Source of the DNA: Actinoplanes sichuanensis
Lineage (GTDB): Bacteria; Actinomycetota; Actinomycetes; Mycobacteriales; Micromonosporaceae
Direction of reading: 5' to 3'
Assembly (NCBI RefSeq): GCF_033097365.1
Contig: NZ_AP028461.1
Coordinates: 620,001 to 684,000, forward strand
Length of the DNA: 64,000 bases
The position numbers and the translations under genes are program-made. The notes beneath the pieces were generated by a model. That model had not been told where the DNA came from. It saw nothing but the letters and a program-made list of their open reading frames with translations, and ran no database searches. Every line of letters begins with the position of its first letter. Positions within the stretch are counted from its first letter, which is position 1. Below are positions 35,197-43,984 of this stretch, piece after piece.

Positions 35197-36375
35197 GTGA
35201 TCGCACCCCGCCTGGCCTGGCTGGACGCGCTCCGTGGCTGGGCCGCGGTCGTCGTGGCCGCCTTCCACGTCAGCCCGCTCGTGCTCGGTTCCGAACGACA
35301 CCTGCGGATCTTCCAGATCCTCGACCTCGGCAAGTACGGCGTACTGCTGTTCTTTCTGGTCAGCGGCTACGTGATCCCGATGTCCCTGGAACGGCACGGT
35401 GACCTGCGGCGGTTCTGGACCGGCCGGCTGCTGCGGATCTACCCGGCCTATCTGTTCGCCGTCCTGGTCACGATCGGGCTCGGCGCGGCCGGGATCATGC
35501 GGATGCCCGATCAGCTGGCCGGAGAGACGACAGCCAGCGTCCTCGGGCACGTCACCATGCTCCAGGACCTGATCGGCACCCGCGGTGTGCTCCGGCCGTT
35601 CTGGACGCTCTCCTTCGAGATGGTCTTCTACCTGATCGTCGCGGGCCTGTTCGTCTGGCGGCGCAACCGGGACAGCGCCTGGTGGGCGGCCGGGCTCACC
35701 GTCCTGGCGGTGTGCGGCCTGCCGGACGCCCTGCTCGGCGGGACGGCCCCGCACCGCCGGATCACCGCGGTCGCGGCGCTGGTGCTCCTGGGATGCGTGC
35801 TCTGGGCGTACCACCTCGGGAATCACCTCGGCCGGAGGCCGCTCACCCTGGTCGCCGGTGTGGCCGGCATCGTCTCCGTCGTGCTGCCGCTTCTCAACGG
35901 TCATGCCACCGATCAGGTGACCAGCGCGTCGTCGGGGCAGGCCGCGCAGATGCTGGCGGTGATGTTCGCCGGCACGGTGATCTACCGGGTGCAGCACGGG
36001 CAGCTCGGCCGGCTGCCCGCCGTCCTGGTGCTGATACTGGTCGCCGCCGGGGTCGCGGTGCAGGTGAAGCCGACGGTGGCGGTCGCTGTCGCGGTGACCT
36101 TCGGCGGTGCCTTCCTGCTGCGGGAGCGGCGGGTCCCGGCGGTCCTGGTCCGGCTCGGCACGATCAGCTACTCGCTCTATCTGCTGCACATTCCGGTCCT
36201 CGCGGTGGTTCGGCACCACACGCAGCAGCCGCTGCTGACCGCGGTGGCCTTCGCGGCCGGCTCCCTCGCCGCCGCGTGGGCCGGGCACCGCTGGGTGGAG
36301 CGGCCGGCACAGGCGCTCGCTCCGGCGCCGAAGGGCCCGCGGGCCGAGGAGCGGTTGGCTGTCCGGATTCTGTGA
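35197..36375 (+). CDS. Acyltransferase family 3 (OafA/YrhL-like) membrane protein, copy 1
   Basis: Polytopic membrane O-acyltransferase of 392 residues with about ten helices. The family signature is RLAWLDALRGWAAVVVAAFH with the catalytic His near residue 24, then [17 protein letters not shown] and RIYPAYLF. Such enzymes transfer acetyl or other acyl groups to sugars on glycans, lipids or antibiotics; the acceptor is unknown. GTG 35197 begins right after the mpa terminator. It is a tandem paralogue of the next gene, and this pair is not part of the usual proteasome locus. Confidence 0.88.
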   Translation: MIAPRLAWLDALRGWAAVVVAAFHVSPLVLGSERHLRIFQILDLGKYGVLLFFLVSGYVIPMSLERHGDLRRFWTGRLLRIYPAYLFAVLVTIGLGAAGIMRMPDQLAGETTASVLGHVTMLQDLIGTRGVLRPFWTLSFEMVFYLIVAGLFVWRRNRDSAWWAAGLTVLAVCGLPDALLGGTAPHRRITAVAALVLLGCVLWAYHLGNHLGRRPLTLVAGVAGIVSVVLPLLNGHATDQVTSASSGQAAQMLAVMFAGTVIYRVQHGQLGRLPAVLVLILVAAGVAVQVKPTVAVAVAVTFGGAFLLRERRVPAVLVRLGTISYSLYLLHIPVLAVVRHHTQQPLLTAVAFAAGSLAAAWAGHRWVERPAQALAPAPKGPRAEERLAVRIL

Positions 36376-36382
36376 TCATCCT

Positions 36383-37783
36383 GTGATCGCCACGTCGGAA
36401 GCCGTTCCTGCGGCGTCGTTATCGTCGCCGTCCGTGACAACGATCATGGATGTATCGGGCGGTCCGGCTGCCACGCGCCCGGCGGCCCCGCGGATGGCCT
36501 GGCTCGACGCGATGCGCGGCTTCGCGGCCGTGGTCGTGGCGCTCTTCCACCTGAGCCCGTACGTGATCGGCCGGGAGAACCATCTGCTGATCTACCAGAA
36601 CTTCGACCTCGGCAAGTACGGCGTACTGCTGTTCTTCCTGGTCAGCGGCTACGTGATCCCGATGTCCCTGGAACGGCACGGGTCGCTGCGCAAGTTCTGG
36701 ATCGGCCGGTTGTTCCGCATCTATCCGGCCTACCTGTTCACCATCGCCCTCGTCGTGCTGCTCGTCGCGACCGGCGTCACCGAGCCGCACCCGGGGGTGC
36801 GCGAGGACCCGGTCGGCGCCGGGCTGGGCCAGATCACCATGCTCTCCGACCTGGTCGGCGTCAGCGGGATGATCACGCCGTTCTGGACGCTCTCCTTCGA
36901 AATGGTCTTCTATCTGATCGTAGCCGGACTTTTCGCCTGGAACCTGCACCGGCTCAGCGCCTGGTGGGCGGCCGGGCTCACGCTAGTCGCGGTGCTGGCC
37001 GGCCCGATGCTGCCGGACGCGCTGCTGGGCGGCACGGTGGACCGGCGGCACCTGCTCGCGGCCGGGCTGGTGCTGGTGGTGACGGTGTGCCTGGGCTCAC
37101 AGATCAGCGGCCGGCGCCCGCTGGTGCCGGCCGCGGGCGCGGTCGGGATCGGGTTCGTGCTGCTGCCGGCGGTGAACGGGCACGCCACCCGCTGGGTGGT
37201 GGCGACCGCCTCCTGGCAGGCGCTGCTGATGCTCGGCGTGATGTTCGCCGGCACCGTCGTGTACCGGCTGCAGAACGGCGAGATCACCCGCCGGGCCGCC
37301 GTTCCGTCGCTGGTCGTGGTGTTCCTCGGGGGTGTCTTCACCAACTGGCTGCACACCGGCCAGACCGCCGAGCTGGTCCGCTGGGGGTCGGTCACCGCCG
37401 CCGTCACGGCCACCTTCCTGGTCGGCTGGGCACTGCGCGAACGCCGGATGCCGGCCGCGCTCACCTGGCTCGGCGCGGTCAGTTTCTCGGTCTACCTGCT
37501 GCACGTGGTCGTGGTCGGGCTGGTCAAGCGGGTGGTCCCGGTGGAGACCGATCCGACCCTGACCAACCGGGTGCTGTTCGGGCTCGGGTTCGTGGGGGCG
37601 ACACTTCTGCTGGCCTGGTTCGCCTACCGGTTCGTCGAGTTGCCGGGACAAGCGCTGGGCCGACGCCTGCAGCGGCGGGCGACGATCATTCTCGGTCCGG
37701 AGCAGCCGCTGCGGCCCGCCGGTGACACTCAAGGTTCCGACGCGGGTACGGGGAGTCTCGGAAAGGCCGGGCGGAGCGTCTAG
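36383..37783 (+). CDS. Acyltransferase family 3 (OafA/YrhL-like) membrane protein, copy 2
   Basis: Paralogue of the preceding gene, 466 residues, with [39 protein letters not shown] and RIYPAYLF. It has a longer N-terminus and a charged C-terminal tail of about 45 residues. GTG 36383 is 7 bases from the previous stop; ATG 36446 is an alternative that removes 21 Ser/Ala-rich residues. A stretch of about 80 bases near 36605 is almost identical to copy 1 near 35323, pointing to recent duplication or gene conversion. Its stop codon is part of the predicted -10 for the dop leader. Confidence 0.88.
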   Translation: MIATSEAVPAASLSSPSVTTIMDVSGGPAATRPAAPRMAWLDAMRGFAAVVVALFHLSPYVIGRENHLLIYQNFDLGKYGVLLFFLVSGYVIPMSLERHGSLRKFWIGRLFRIYPAYLFTIALVVLLVATGVTEPHPGVREDPVGAGLGQITMLSDLVGVSGMITPFWTLSFEMVFYLIVAGLFAWNLHRLSAWWAAGLTLVAVLAGPMLPDALLGGTVDRRHLLAAGLVLVVTVCLGSQISGRRPLVPAAGAVGIGFVLLPAVNGHATRWVVATASWQALLMLGVMFAGTVVYRLQNGEITRRAAVPSLVVVFLGGVFTNWLHTGQTAELVRWGSVTAAVTATFLVGWALRERRMPAALTWLGAVSFSVYLLHVVVVGLVKRVVPVETDPTLTNRVLFGLGFVGATLLLAWFAYRFVELPGQALGRRLQRRATIILGPEQPLRPAGDTQGSDAGTGSLGKAGRSV

Positions 37784-37786
37784 GCT
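37781..37786 (+). promoter_or_regulatory. Predicted -10 box upstream of dop
   Basis: TAGGCT overlaps the acyltransferase stop codon and lies 6 bases before ATG 37793 of a short leader frame, 44 bases before dop. Confidence 0.4.
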
Positions 37787-37792
37787 CGATGC

Positions 37793-37834
37793 ATGAGCAG
37801 GCGCAGCTTCGTGGCGGACAGGGTGGTCGCATGA
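37793..37834 (+). CDS. Possible 13-residue leader peptide overlapping dop
   Basis: ATG 37793 opens [13 protein letters not shown] and stops at TGA 37832-37834, which overlaps the dop start as ATGA. With the -10 box 6 bases ahead this would be a leaderless, translationally coupled leader peptide. It is too short to test by composition. Confidence 0.35.
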   Translation: MSRRSFVADRVVA

Positions 37835-39348
37835 GCGTTCGACGGATTATGGGGACCGAGGTCGAGTACGGCATTTCGGTTCCCGGCCAGCCCGGTGCCA
37901 ATCCGATGGTCACGTCCTCGCAGGTGGTCAACGCCTACGGCGCCCGCCCCGAGCTCAGCAGCAAAGGCCGCGCCCGCTGGGACTACGAGGAGGAGTCGCC
38001 ACTGCGCGACGCCCGTGGTTTCACTTACTCCGGGGCCGCCTACGACCCGGCCGAGGCGCTCGCCGACGAGGATCTCGGCCTGGCCAACGTGATACTGACC
38101 AACGGCGCCCGTCTGTATGTCGATCACGCCCACCCGGAGTACAGCACACCCGAGGTGACCAACCCGCTCGACATCGTCAAGTGGGACAAGGCCGGCGAGC
38201 GGGTGATGGCCGAGGCCTCCCGCCGCGCCGCCACGATCCCCGGCACGCACCGGATTCAGCTCTACAAGAACAACACCGACAACAAGGGCGCGTCGTACGG
38301 GGCGCACGAGAACTACCTGATGCGCCGGCAGACCGCGTTCGCCGACATCGTCGCCCACCTCACCCCGTTCTTCGTGACCCGGCAGATCTTCTGCGGCGCC
38401 GGTCGCGTGGGCATCGGGCAGGACGGCAGCGGCGCCGGTTTCCAGATCTCCTCCCGCGCCGACTTCTTCGAGGTCGAGGTCGGGCTGGAGACGACCCTCA
38501 AACGGCCGATCATCAACACCCGCGACGAGCCGCACGCCGACGCCGACAAGTACCGCCGCCTGCACGTGATCATCGGCGACGCGAACCTGTCGGAGATCTC
38601 CACCTACCTCAAGGTGGGCACCACCGCGCTGATTCTCAACATGATCGAGGAGAAGGTGTTCACCGGTGAGCTCGGCATCGCCGACCCGGTGAGCGAGCTC
38701 AAGGCGGTCAGTCACGACCCGTCGCTCAAACACCTGATGCGTCTGCGCGACGGCCGTCGGCTCACCGCCCTCGACCTGCAGTGGGCCTACTTCGAGCGGG
38801 CCCGCCAGTTCGTCGACGACCGGCTCGGCGCCGACGTCGACGAGCAGACCTCGGACGTGCTGGACCGGTGGGAGGACGCGCTCGACAAGCTCGGCCGCGA
38901 CCCGATGCTGCTCTCCGACAGCCTGGACTGGGTGGCCAAGCTGCGCCTGCTGGAGGGCTATCGGGAGCGGGAGAACCTGGGCTGGTCGTCGCCCAAGCTC
39001 CAGCTCGTCGACCTGCAGTATTCCGACGTGCGGCCGGAGAAGGGCCTCTACCACCGCCTGGTGGCGCGCGGGTCGATGAAGACCCTGCTCGACCCGGACA
39101 CCACGCAGCGCGCCATGTACGAGCCGCCGGAGGACACCCGGGCCTACTTCCGGGGCCGCTGCCTCGCGCAGTACGCCTCCGAGGTGGTCGCCGCCAGCTG
39201 GGACTCGGTGATCTTCGACGTGGGCCGGGAGTCCCTGGTCCGGGTGCCCATGATGGAGCCGGAACGCGGTACCAAGAAGCATGTCGGCGCGCTGTTCGAC
39301 ACGTGCGAGAGCGCGAAGGATCTGCTCGAAGTGATCACGAGCCGGTAA
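37831..39348 (+). CDS. dop: Pup deamidase/depupylase
   Basis: Glutamine-synthetase-fold enzyme of 505 residues. It converts the C-terminal Gln of Pup to Glu and also removes Pup from substrates, using bound ATP/ADP as cofactor. The Mg-binding motif GTEVEYG is at 8-14, a Dop-type loop follows ([14 protein letters not shown]), and [14 protein letters not shown] contains the Asp needed for catalysis. [18 protein letters not shown] is shared with PafA. ATG 37831 has GGACAGGGTGG upstream. It precedes pup directly, the standard order. Confidence 0.97.
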   Translation: MSVRRIMGTEVEYGISVPGQPGANPMVTSSQVVNAYGARPELSSKGRARWDYEEESPLRDARGFTYSGAAYDPAEALADEDLGLANVILTNGARLYVDHAHPEYSTPEVTNPLDIVKWDKAGERVMAEASRRAATIPGTHRIQLYKNNTDNKGASYGAHENYLMRRQTAFADIVAHLTPFFVTRQIFCGAGRVGIGQDGSGAGFQISSRADFFEVEVGLETTLKRPIINTRDEPHADADKYRRLHVIIGDANLSEISTYLKVGTTALILNMIEEKVFTGELGIADPVSELKAVSHDPSLKHLMRLRDGRRLTALDLQWAYFERARQFVDDRLGADVDEQTSDVLDRWEDALDKLGRDPMLLSDSLDWVAKLRLLEGYRERENLGWSSPKLQLVDLQYSDVRPEKGLYHRLVARGSMKTLLDPDTTQRAMYEPPEDTRAYFRGRCLAQYASEVVAASWDSVIFDVGRESLVRVPMMEPERGTKKHVGALFDTCESAKDLLEVITSR

Positions 39349-39450
39349 TAAAACACCCGTTCCGGCGGGCCGTTTCGTCACAGGTGCGAGGTAGGTTTTT
39401 CCCAACCCGATGTTGCAGGACTTCGGGGACGGCTGAGAAGGGGGACATCC

Positions 39451-39666
39451 ATGGCAACCCGAGACACAGGTGGTCAGTCGCAGAGCAGCAAGGGCTCCAG
39501 CGACCAGGACATCGAGGACGTCACCGTCGAGGCCAATCCCGAGGTAGCGGAACGGCACGCCGAGATCACCGAGGACGTCGACGATCTCCTGGACGAGATC
39601 GACTCCGTGCTGGAGGAGAACGCTGAGGAGTTCGTCCGAGGCTATGTCCAAAAGGGCGGCCAGTAA
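39451..39666 (+). CDS. pup: Prokaryotic ubiquitin-like protein Pup
   Basis: Intrinsically disordered 71-residue modifier. The C-terminal half (VDDLLDEIDSVLEENAEEFV) is the helix that binds the Mpa coiled coil; the N-terminus is the flexible threading initiator. It ends in GGQ, so Dop must deamidate it to GGE before PafA ligation. ATG 39451 has GAAGGGGGA upstream. TAGGTT at 39392-39397 is a possible -10 box, giving a leader of about 45 bases. Confidence 0.97.
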   Translation: MATRDTGGQSQSSKGSSDQDIEDVTVEANPEVAERHAEITEDVDDLLDEIDSVLEENAEEFVRGYVQKGGQ

Positions 39667-39693
39667 GGGTTTTGTCCGTTTCTGAATGACCGG

Positions 39694-39714
39694 GCGCCGC
39701 CGTTTCGGCGGCGT
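39694..39714 (+). terminator. Hairpin between pup and prcB
   Basis: GCGCCGCCG-TTT-CGGCGGCGT, a 9-bp stem with one wobble pair and no T-run; it may attenuate or process the pup transcript rather than end it fully. Confidence 0.45.
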
Positions 39715-39772
39715 CCGCCATTTCCCCAAGACATGTCGATGATGTTGAGCGCCCCCGCGGGCTCCGGCGGGA

Positions 39773-39778
39773 TAGTGT
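39773..39778 (+). promoter_or_regulatory. Predicted -10 box of prcBA
   Basis: TAGTGT, 31 bases before GTG 39810; the leader includes the ribosome site GAAAGGA. Confidence 0.45.
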
Positions 39779-39809
39779 GCCTCAACTGCACGTACCTGAA
39801 AGGAACCAC

Positions 39810-40649
39810 GTGGCGACGGGCTTTGATCCATCCGGGCGTCTACCGGATTTCTTCACCAGCACTTCGACGTCCTCCTTCACGCAGTTCCTGAGTCAGGCCG
39901 CCCCGGAGCTGCTTCCGGGCCGCCGGCCGCTGCCGCCGGGCCTGTCCGCCGACATCGCGCCGCACGGCACCACGATCGTCGCGATCGCGACCGCCGACGG
40001 TGTGGTGATGGCCGGTGACCGCCGGGCGACCATGGGCAACCTGATCGCCAGCCGGGACATCAAGAAGGTCCACCCGGCCGACGCCTACTCGCTGATCGGC
40101 ATCGCCGGGACGGCCGGCATCGGCATCGAGCTGATCCGCCTGTTCCAGGTCGAGCTGGAGCACTACGAGAAGATCGAGGGCGCCATGCTCTCCCTCGACG
40201 GCAAGGCGAACCGCCTGGCCGCGATGGTGCGTGGCAACCTGGGCGCGGCCATGCAGGGCCTGGCCGTGGTGCCGCTGTTCGCCGGGTTCGACCTGGCCCC
40301 GGCCGAGGGGATGGCCCCGGGCCGGATCTGGAGCTTCGACGTGGCCGGCGGCATCTACGAGGAGACCGGCTACGAGGCGATCGGGTCGGGCTCGCTGTTC
40401 GCCAAAGCCGCGCTGAAGAAGCGGTACCGGGCCGGCGTGAGCACCGAGGACGCGATCACCCTGGCCGTCGAGGCGCTGTACGACGCGGCCGACGACGACA
40501 CCGCCACCGGCGGGCCGGACGTGATCCGCAAGATCTACCCGGTGGTGATGACCGCTACGGCGAACGGCACACACCGGCTGAGCGACGAAGAGATCAACAC
40601 GGTGGCCGAGCGCGTGGTCGCCGGCCGTCACGAGAACCCGGGCGGCTGA
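39810..40649 (+). CDS. prcB: Proteasome beta subunit
   Basis: Catalytic subunit of the 20S proteasome, 279 residues including a propeptide of 53. Autocleavage in [10 protein letters not shown] exposes the nucleophile Thr54; [11 protein letters not shown] follows with the Asp and, further on, Lys needed for activity (IKKVHPAD). GTG 39810 follows GAAAGGA. Fourteen subunits form the inner rings between PrcA rings. The gene is 31 bases from prcA and cotranscribed. Confidence 0.97.
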   Translation: MATGFDPSGRLPDFFTSTSTSSFTQFLSQAAPELLPGRRPLPPGLSADIAPHGTTIVAIATADGVVMAGDRRATMGNLIASRDIKKVHPADAYSLIGIAGTAGIGIELIRLFQVELEHYEKIEGAMLSLDGKANRLAAMVRGNLGAAMQGLAVVPLFAGFDLAPAEGMAPGRIWSFDVAGGIYEETGYEAIGSGSLFAKAALKKRYRAGVSTEDAITLAVEALYDAADDDTATGGPDVIRKIYPVVMTATANGTHRLSDEEINTVAERVVAGRHENPGG

Positions 40650-40680
40650 CCCGCACTTCGAGGAAGAGAGGTAGCCACCC

Positions 40681-41484
40681 GTGGCCATGCAGTTCTACGC
40701 ATCACCCGAGCAGGTCCAGCGGGACCGTTCGGAGTACGCCCGCAAGGGCATCGCCCGCGGCCGGTCGGCCGTGGTGCTCACCTACGAGGGCGGCATCCTC
40801 CTGGTCGCCGAGAACATCACCACCCTGCGGAAGATCAGCGAGATCTACGACAAGATCGCGTTCGCGGCCGTCGGGCGGTACAACGAGTTCGAGGCGCTGC
40901 GGCGCGGCGGTGTGCGGATGGCCGACATGGTCGGCCTGAGCTACGACCGGCGGGACGTGACCGGCCGGGCGCTGGCCAACACGTACACCCAGACGCTCGG
41001 CGCGATCTTCTCCGAGACGCAGAAGCCGTACGAGGTGGAGATCTGCGTCGCGCAGGTCGGCGCGACGCCGGCCGCGGACGAGCTGTACCGGATCACCTAC
41101 GACGGTTCGGTCATGGACGAGCCGGGCTTCATGGCCATGGGCGGCCAGGCCGAGGCGATCGGCAACGTGCTGCGCGACCGGCACGACGCGACGGCCGAGC
41201 TGACCGTGGCGCTGGCCCTGGCGTCGGAGGCGCTGGGCAGCGTCGGTGGGGAGAACGGCCAGGCCCGCCAGCTGACCGACAAACAGCTTGAGGTGGCCGT
41301 GCTGGACCGGCGGCGGCCGGGCCGGGCGTTCCGCCGGATCTCCGGCGCCGCTCTGACGACCCTGCTCGGGCACGAGTCGGTGTCGGAGGCGGACCTGGGT
41401 GAGGTCGACGCCGCCCCGCCCGCGCCGGCCGAGGGCAAGCCCACCGAGTCGGCGGCCTCGGAGACGGACGACACCCAGAAGTAG
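40681..41484 (+). CDS. prcA: Proteasome alpha subunit
   Basis: Structural subunit of the 20S core, 267 residues. The N-terminus [20 protein letters not shown] forms the gate, and the alpha-type fold follows with [19 protein letters not shown]. The active-site Thr is absent, as expected. The acidic, disordered C-terminal tail (about 30 residues ending DDTQK) is typical of actinobacteria. GTG 40681 with GAGAGG 9 bases upstream; ATG 40687 is a near alternative. The ring surface binds the GQYL tail of Mpa. Confidence 0.97.
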   Translation: MAMQFYASPEQVQRDRSEYARKGIARGRSAVVLTYEGGILLVAENITTLRKISEIYDKIAFAAVGRYNEFEALRRGGVRMADMVGLSYDRRDVTGRALANTYTQTLGAIFSETQKPYEVEICVAQVGATPAADELYRITYDGSVMDEPGFMAMGGQAEAIGNVLRDRHDATAELTVALALASEALGSVGGENGQARQLTDKQLEVAVLDRRRPGRAFRRISGAALTTLLGHESVSEADLGEVDAAPPAPAEGKPTESAASETDDTQK

Positions 41485-41496
41485 GGTTCGCGCGAC

Positions 41497-41535
41497 GATT
41501 GCGGGGCGTGGTCATCATGACCACGCCCCGCAATC
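41497..41535. terminator. Very stable hairpin between prcA and pafA
   Basis: GATTGCGGGGCGTGGTCAT and its exact complement meet at a central C, so the stem is about 17-18 bp with a minimal loop. No T-run follows on either strand. Confidence 0.6.
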
Positions 41536-41580
41536 ATGGAAAGGGCCGGTTGTGGGTGCCGCTGAACCGGTTTCTGCCGG

Positions 41581-41586
41581 TAGTGT
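41581..41586 (+). promoter_or_regulatory. Predicted -10 box of pafA
   Basis: TAGTGT lies 6 bases before ATG 41593 without a ribosome site, predicting a leaderless pafA mRNA. Confidence 0.5.
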
Positions 41587-41592
41587 TCTGAC

Positions 41593-42951
41593 ATGGAACG
41601 GCGAATTTTCGGCCTCGAGACCGAGTACGGAGTCACGTGCACCTATCGGGGGCAGCGGCGGCTGTCGCCGGACGAGGTGGCCCGCTACCTGTTCCGCCGA
41701 GTGGTCTCCTGGGGACGCAGCAGCAACGTGTTCCTTCGCAACGGCGCCCGCCTCTACCTCGATGTCGGTTCCCACCCTGAGTACGCGACCCCCGAGTGCG
41801 ACTCCGTCACCGATCTGGTCGCCCACGACCGGGCCGGCGAGCGGATCCTGGAGGGCCTTCTCGTCGACGCGGAGAAGCGTCTGCACGACGAGGGCATCGC
41901 GGGGGAGATCTACCTCTTCAAGAACAACACCGACTCCGCCGGCAACTCGTATGGCTGCCACGAGAACTATCTGGTGAGCCGGCACGGTGAGTTCGGCCGT
42001 CTCGCCGACGTGCTCATCCCGTTCCTGGTGACCCGCCAGCTGATCTGCGGCGCCGGCAAGGTGCTGCAGACGCCCCGGGGTGCGGTGTTCTGCCTGTCGC
42101 AGCGCGCCGAGCACATCTGGGAGGGCGTCTCCAGCGCGACGACCAGGTCCCGGCCGATCATCAACACCCGCGACGAGCCGCACGCCGACGCCGAGCGCTA
42201 CCGGCGCCTGCACGTGATCGTCGGCGACTCGAACATGAACGAGGTCACCACCCTGCTGAAGGTGGGCTCGGCCGACATCGTGCTCCGCATGATCGAGGCG
42301 GGCGTGGTGATGCGCGACCTGACCCTGGAAAACCCGATCCGGGCGATCCGCGAGGTCAGCCACGACGTCACCGGCCGCCGCAAGATCCGCCTGGCCAACA
42401 ACAAGGAGGTCTCCGCGCTGGAGATCCAGCAGGAGTACCTGGCGAAGGCGACCGAGTTCGTCGAGCGGCGCGGCGGCGACCCGGTCGCCAAGCGGGTCGT
42501 CGAGCTGTGGGGCCGCGTGCTCAACGCGATCGAGTCGGAGAACCTCGACCCGGTCGCGCGCGAGATCGACTGGGTGTCGAAGTACAAGCTGATCGAGCGT
42601 TACCAGGCCAAGCACGAGATCCCGATGTCGCACCCGCGGATCGCGCAGCTCGACCTCGCCTACCACGACGTGCGCCGTGGCCGTGGCCTCTACGCCCTGA
42701 TGGAGAAGCGTAAGACGGTCGACCGGATCGCCAACGACCTGCAGATCTTCGAGGCGAAAGAGACACCGCCGCAGACCACCCGGGCCCGGCTGCGTGGCGA
42801 GTTCATCAAGCACGCCCAGGAGAAGCGGCGCGACTTCACCGTCGACTGGGTGCATCTGAAGCTCAACGACCAGGCGCAGCGCACGGTCCTCTGCAAGGAC
42901 CCGTTCCGTGCCTACGACGAGCGGGTGGAGCGACTGATCGCGAGCATGTGA
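41593..42951 (+). CDS. pafA: Pup--protein ligase
   Basis: Ligase of 452 residues, related to glutamine synthetase, that activates the C-terminal Glu of Pup as a phosphate and joins it to substrate lysines. The metal site GLETEYG is at 7-13, Asp57 in [15 protein letters not shown] corresponds to the catalytic Asp, and [17 protein letters not shown] is shared with Dop. The Dop-specific loop is absent. It closes the proteasome gene set. Confidence 0.97.
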   Translation: MERRIFGLETEYGVTCTYRGQRRLSPDEVARYLFRRVVSWGRSSNVFLRNGARLYLDVGSHPEYATPECDSVTDLVAHDRAGERILEGLLVDAEKRLHDEGIAGEIYLFKNNTDSAGNSYGCHENYLVSRHGEFGRLADVLIPFLVTRQLICGAGKVLQTPRGAVFCLSQRAEHIWEGVSSATTRSRPIINTRDEPHADAERYRRLHVIVGDSNMNEVTTLLKVGSADIVLRMIEAGVVMRDLTLENPIRAIREVSHDVTGRRKIRLANNKEVSALEIQQEYLAKATEFVERRGGDPVAKRVVELWGRVLNAIESENLDPVAREIDWVSKYKLIERYQAKHEIPMSHPRIAQLDLAYHDVRRGRGLYALMEKRKTVDRIANDLQIFEAKETPPQTTRARLRGEFIKHAQEKRRDFTVDWVHLKLNDQAQRTVLCKDPFRAYDERVERLIASM

Positions 42952-42959
42952 CCGGCCGG

Positions 42960-42992
42960 CCGGCGCACACCCGACCACGGGGTGGGCGCCGG
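42960..42992 (+). terminator. Hairpin after pafA
   Basis: CCGGCGC and CACCC pair with GGGTG and GCGCCGG around GACCAC, giving an interrupted 12-bp stem without a T-run. Confidence 0.4.
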
Positions 42993-43006
42993 CCACCGGT
43001 GACGGC

Positions 43007-43012
43007 TAGGCT
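43007..43012 (+). promoter_or_regulatory. Predicted -10 box of the small membrane protein gene
   Basis: TAGGCT lies 9 bases before ATG 43022. Confidence 0.4.
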
Positions 43013-43021
43013 GGCCCCGCT

Positions 43022-43222
43022 ATGAGGACACCTGACCTGCCTGAACCCAACGAACGCACCGAGGCCGAGGCCCGGCTGAACCGGCTGGACCGCCGCCGGG
43101 CGAAGATCCGGGCCGAGATCGAGCAGAATCGCGAGGGCAACCATCGGGTGCCGACGTGGGTGCTCGCCCTGATCCTGCTCCTGCTCATCGGCGGTTGGGC
43201 CTACCTGATCTTCAGCGGGTGA
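43022..43222 (+). CDS. Small single-span membrane protein
   Basis: A 66-residue protein I do not recognise: residues 10-42 are a charged, probably coiled helix (RTEAEARLNRLDRRRAKIRA), and residues 44-64 a hydrophobic helix ending at the C-terminus (WVLALILLLLIGGWAYLIF). This tail-anchored layout puts the charged part in the cytosol. It follows pafA in many actinobacteria; any role with pupylation is speculation. Confidence 0.75.
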   Translation: MRTPDLPEPNERTEAEARLNRLDRRRAKIRAEIEQNREGNHRVPTWVLALILLLLIGGWAYLIFSG

Positions 43223-43271
43223 AAACCGCCGGGGCAGACGCGGGTGCCTGGTTTGCGGAAAGCTGTCCGGT

Positions 43272-43922
43272 ATGGCTGACATCATCGATCCCGCCGTCGG
43301 CGATTATCTGCTGACCCACTGCACACCCGCCGATGACGTGCTGCGGGACCTGGCCGCCGAGACGTGGGCGAAATTCCCGCCCGGCGCCGCCGGAATGCAG
43401 GTCTCGCACGACGAGGGCGCCCTGCTCACCATGCTGGTGCGGCTCACCGGCGCGACCAACGCGGTCGAGGTGGGCACCTTCACCGGTTACTCATCGATCT
43501 GCATCGCCCGTGGCCTGCGACCGGGTGGACGATTGCTGGCCTGCGACGTCTCCGAGGAGTGGACGTCGGTGGCGCGCGACTACTGGCAGCGGGCCGGGCT
43601 GACCGACCGGATCGACCTGCGGATCGCCCCCGCCCTGGCCACCCTGCGGGCGCTGCCGGCCGACCCGGTGATCGACTTCGTGTTCGTCGACGCCGACAAG
43701 ACCGGCTACCCGGACTACTACGACGAGCTGGTGCCCCGGCTGCGTCCCGGCGGCCTGATGGTCCTCGACAACGTGCTGCGGGGCGGGCGGGTCCTCGACC
43801 CGAGCGACGAGTCGGACCACGCGGTCGCCGGTCTCAACGACCGGATCGTCACCGACGACCGGGTCGAGTCGGTGATGCTGCCGGTCCGCGACGGGGTCAC
43901 CCTGATCCGCCGGCGCGACTGA
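43272..43922 (+). CDS. O-methyltransferase (catechol-O-methyltransferase fold)
   Basis: SAM-dependent class I methyltransferase of 216 residues. Motif I is AVEVGTFTGYSSICIARGL, the acidic ribose ligand is in LLACDVSEEWTSVA, and the metal-binding acids are in FVFVDADKTGYPDYYDE and LMVLDNVLRGG. Members methylate small hydroxylated compounds with Mg or Ca; the substrate is unknown. ATG 43272. The next gene starts about 60 bases downstream. Confidence 0.92.
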   Translation: MADIIDPAVGDYLLTHCTPADDVLRDLAAETWAKFPPGAAGMQVSHDEGALLTMLVRLTGATNAVEVGTFTGYSSICIARGLRPGGRLLACDVSEEWTSVARDYWQRAGLTDRIDLRIAPALATLRALPADPVIDFVFVDADKTGYPDYYDELVPRLRPGGLMVLDNVLRGGRVLDPSDESDHAVAGLNDRIVTDDRVESVMLPVRDGVTLIRRRD

Positions 43923-43984
43923 ACAACCCGTTCGTACCCGGGCGGTCACCCGCGCCGGCCCCATCCTGCCGTCTCCTGATAGGC

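Noticed and set aside
33260..35206. Long open frame antisense to mpa, and similar ones antisense to dop (37780-39831), pafA (41515-42996) and helY (54168-56096)
   Set aside because: These arise from high G+C in the third codon position of the real genes and show no recognisable family.
39410..39436. Eight-codon frame (MLQDFGDG) in the pup leader
   Set aside because: Not overlapping pup, no ribosome site, likely chance.
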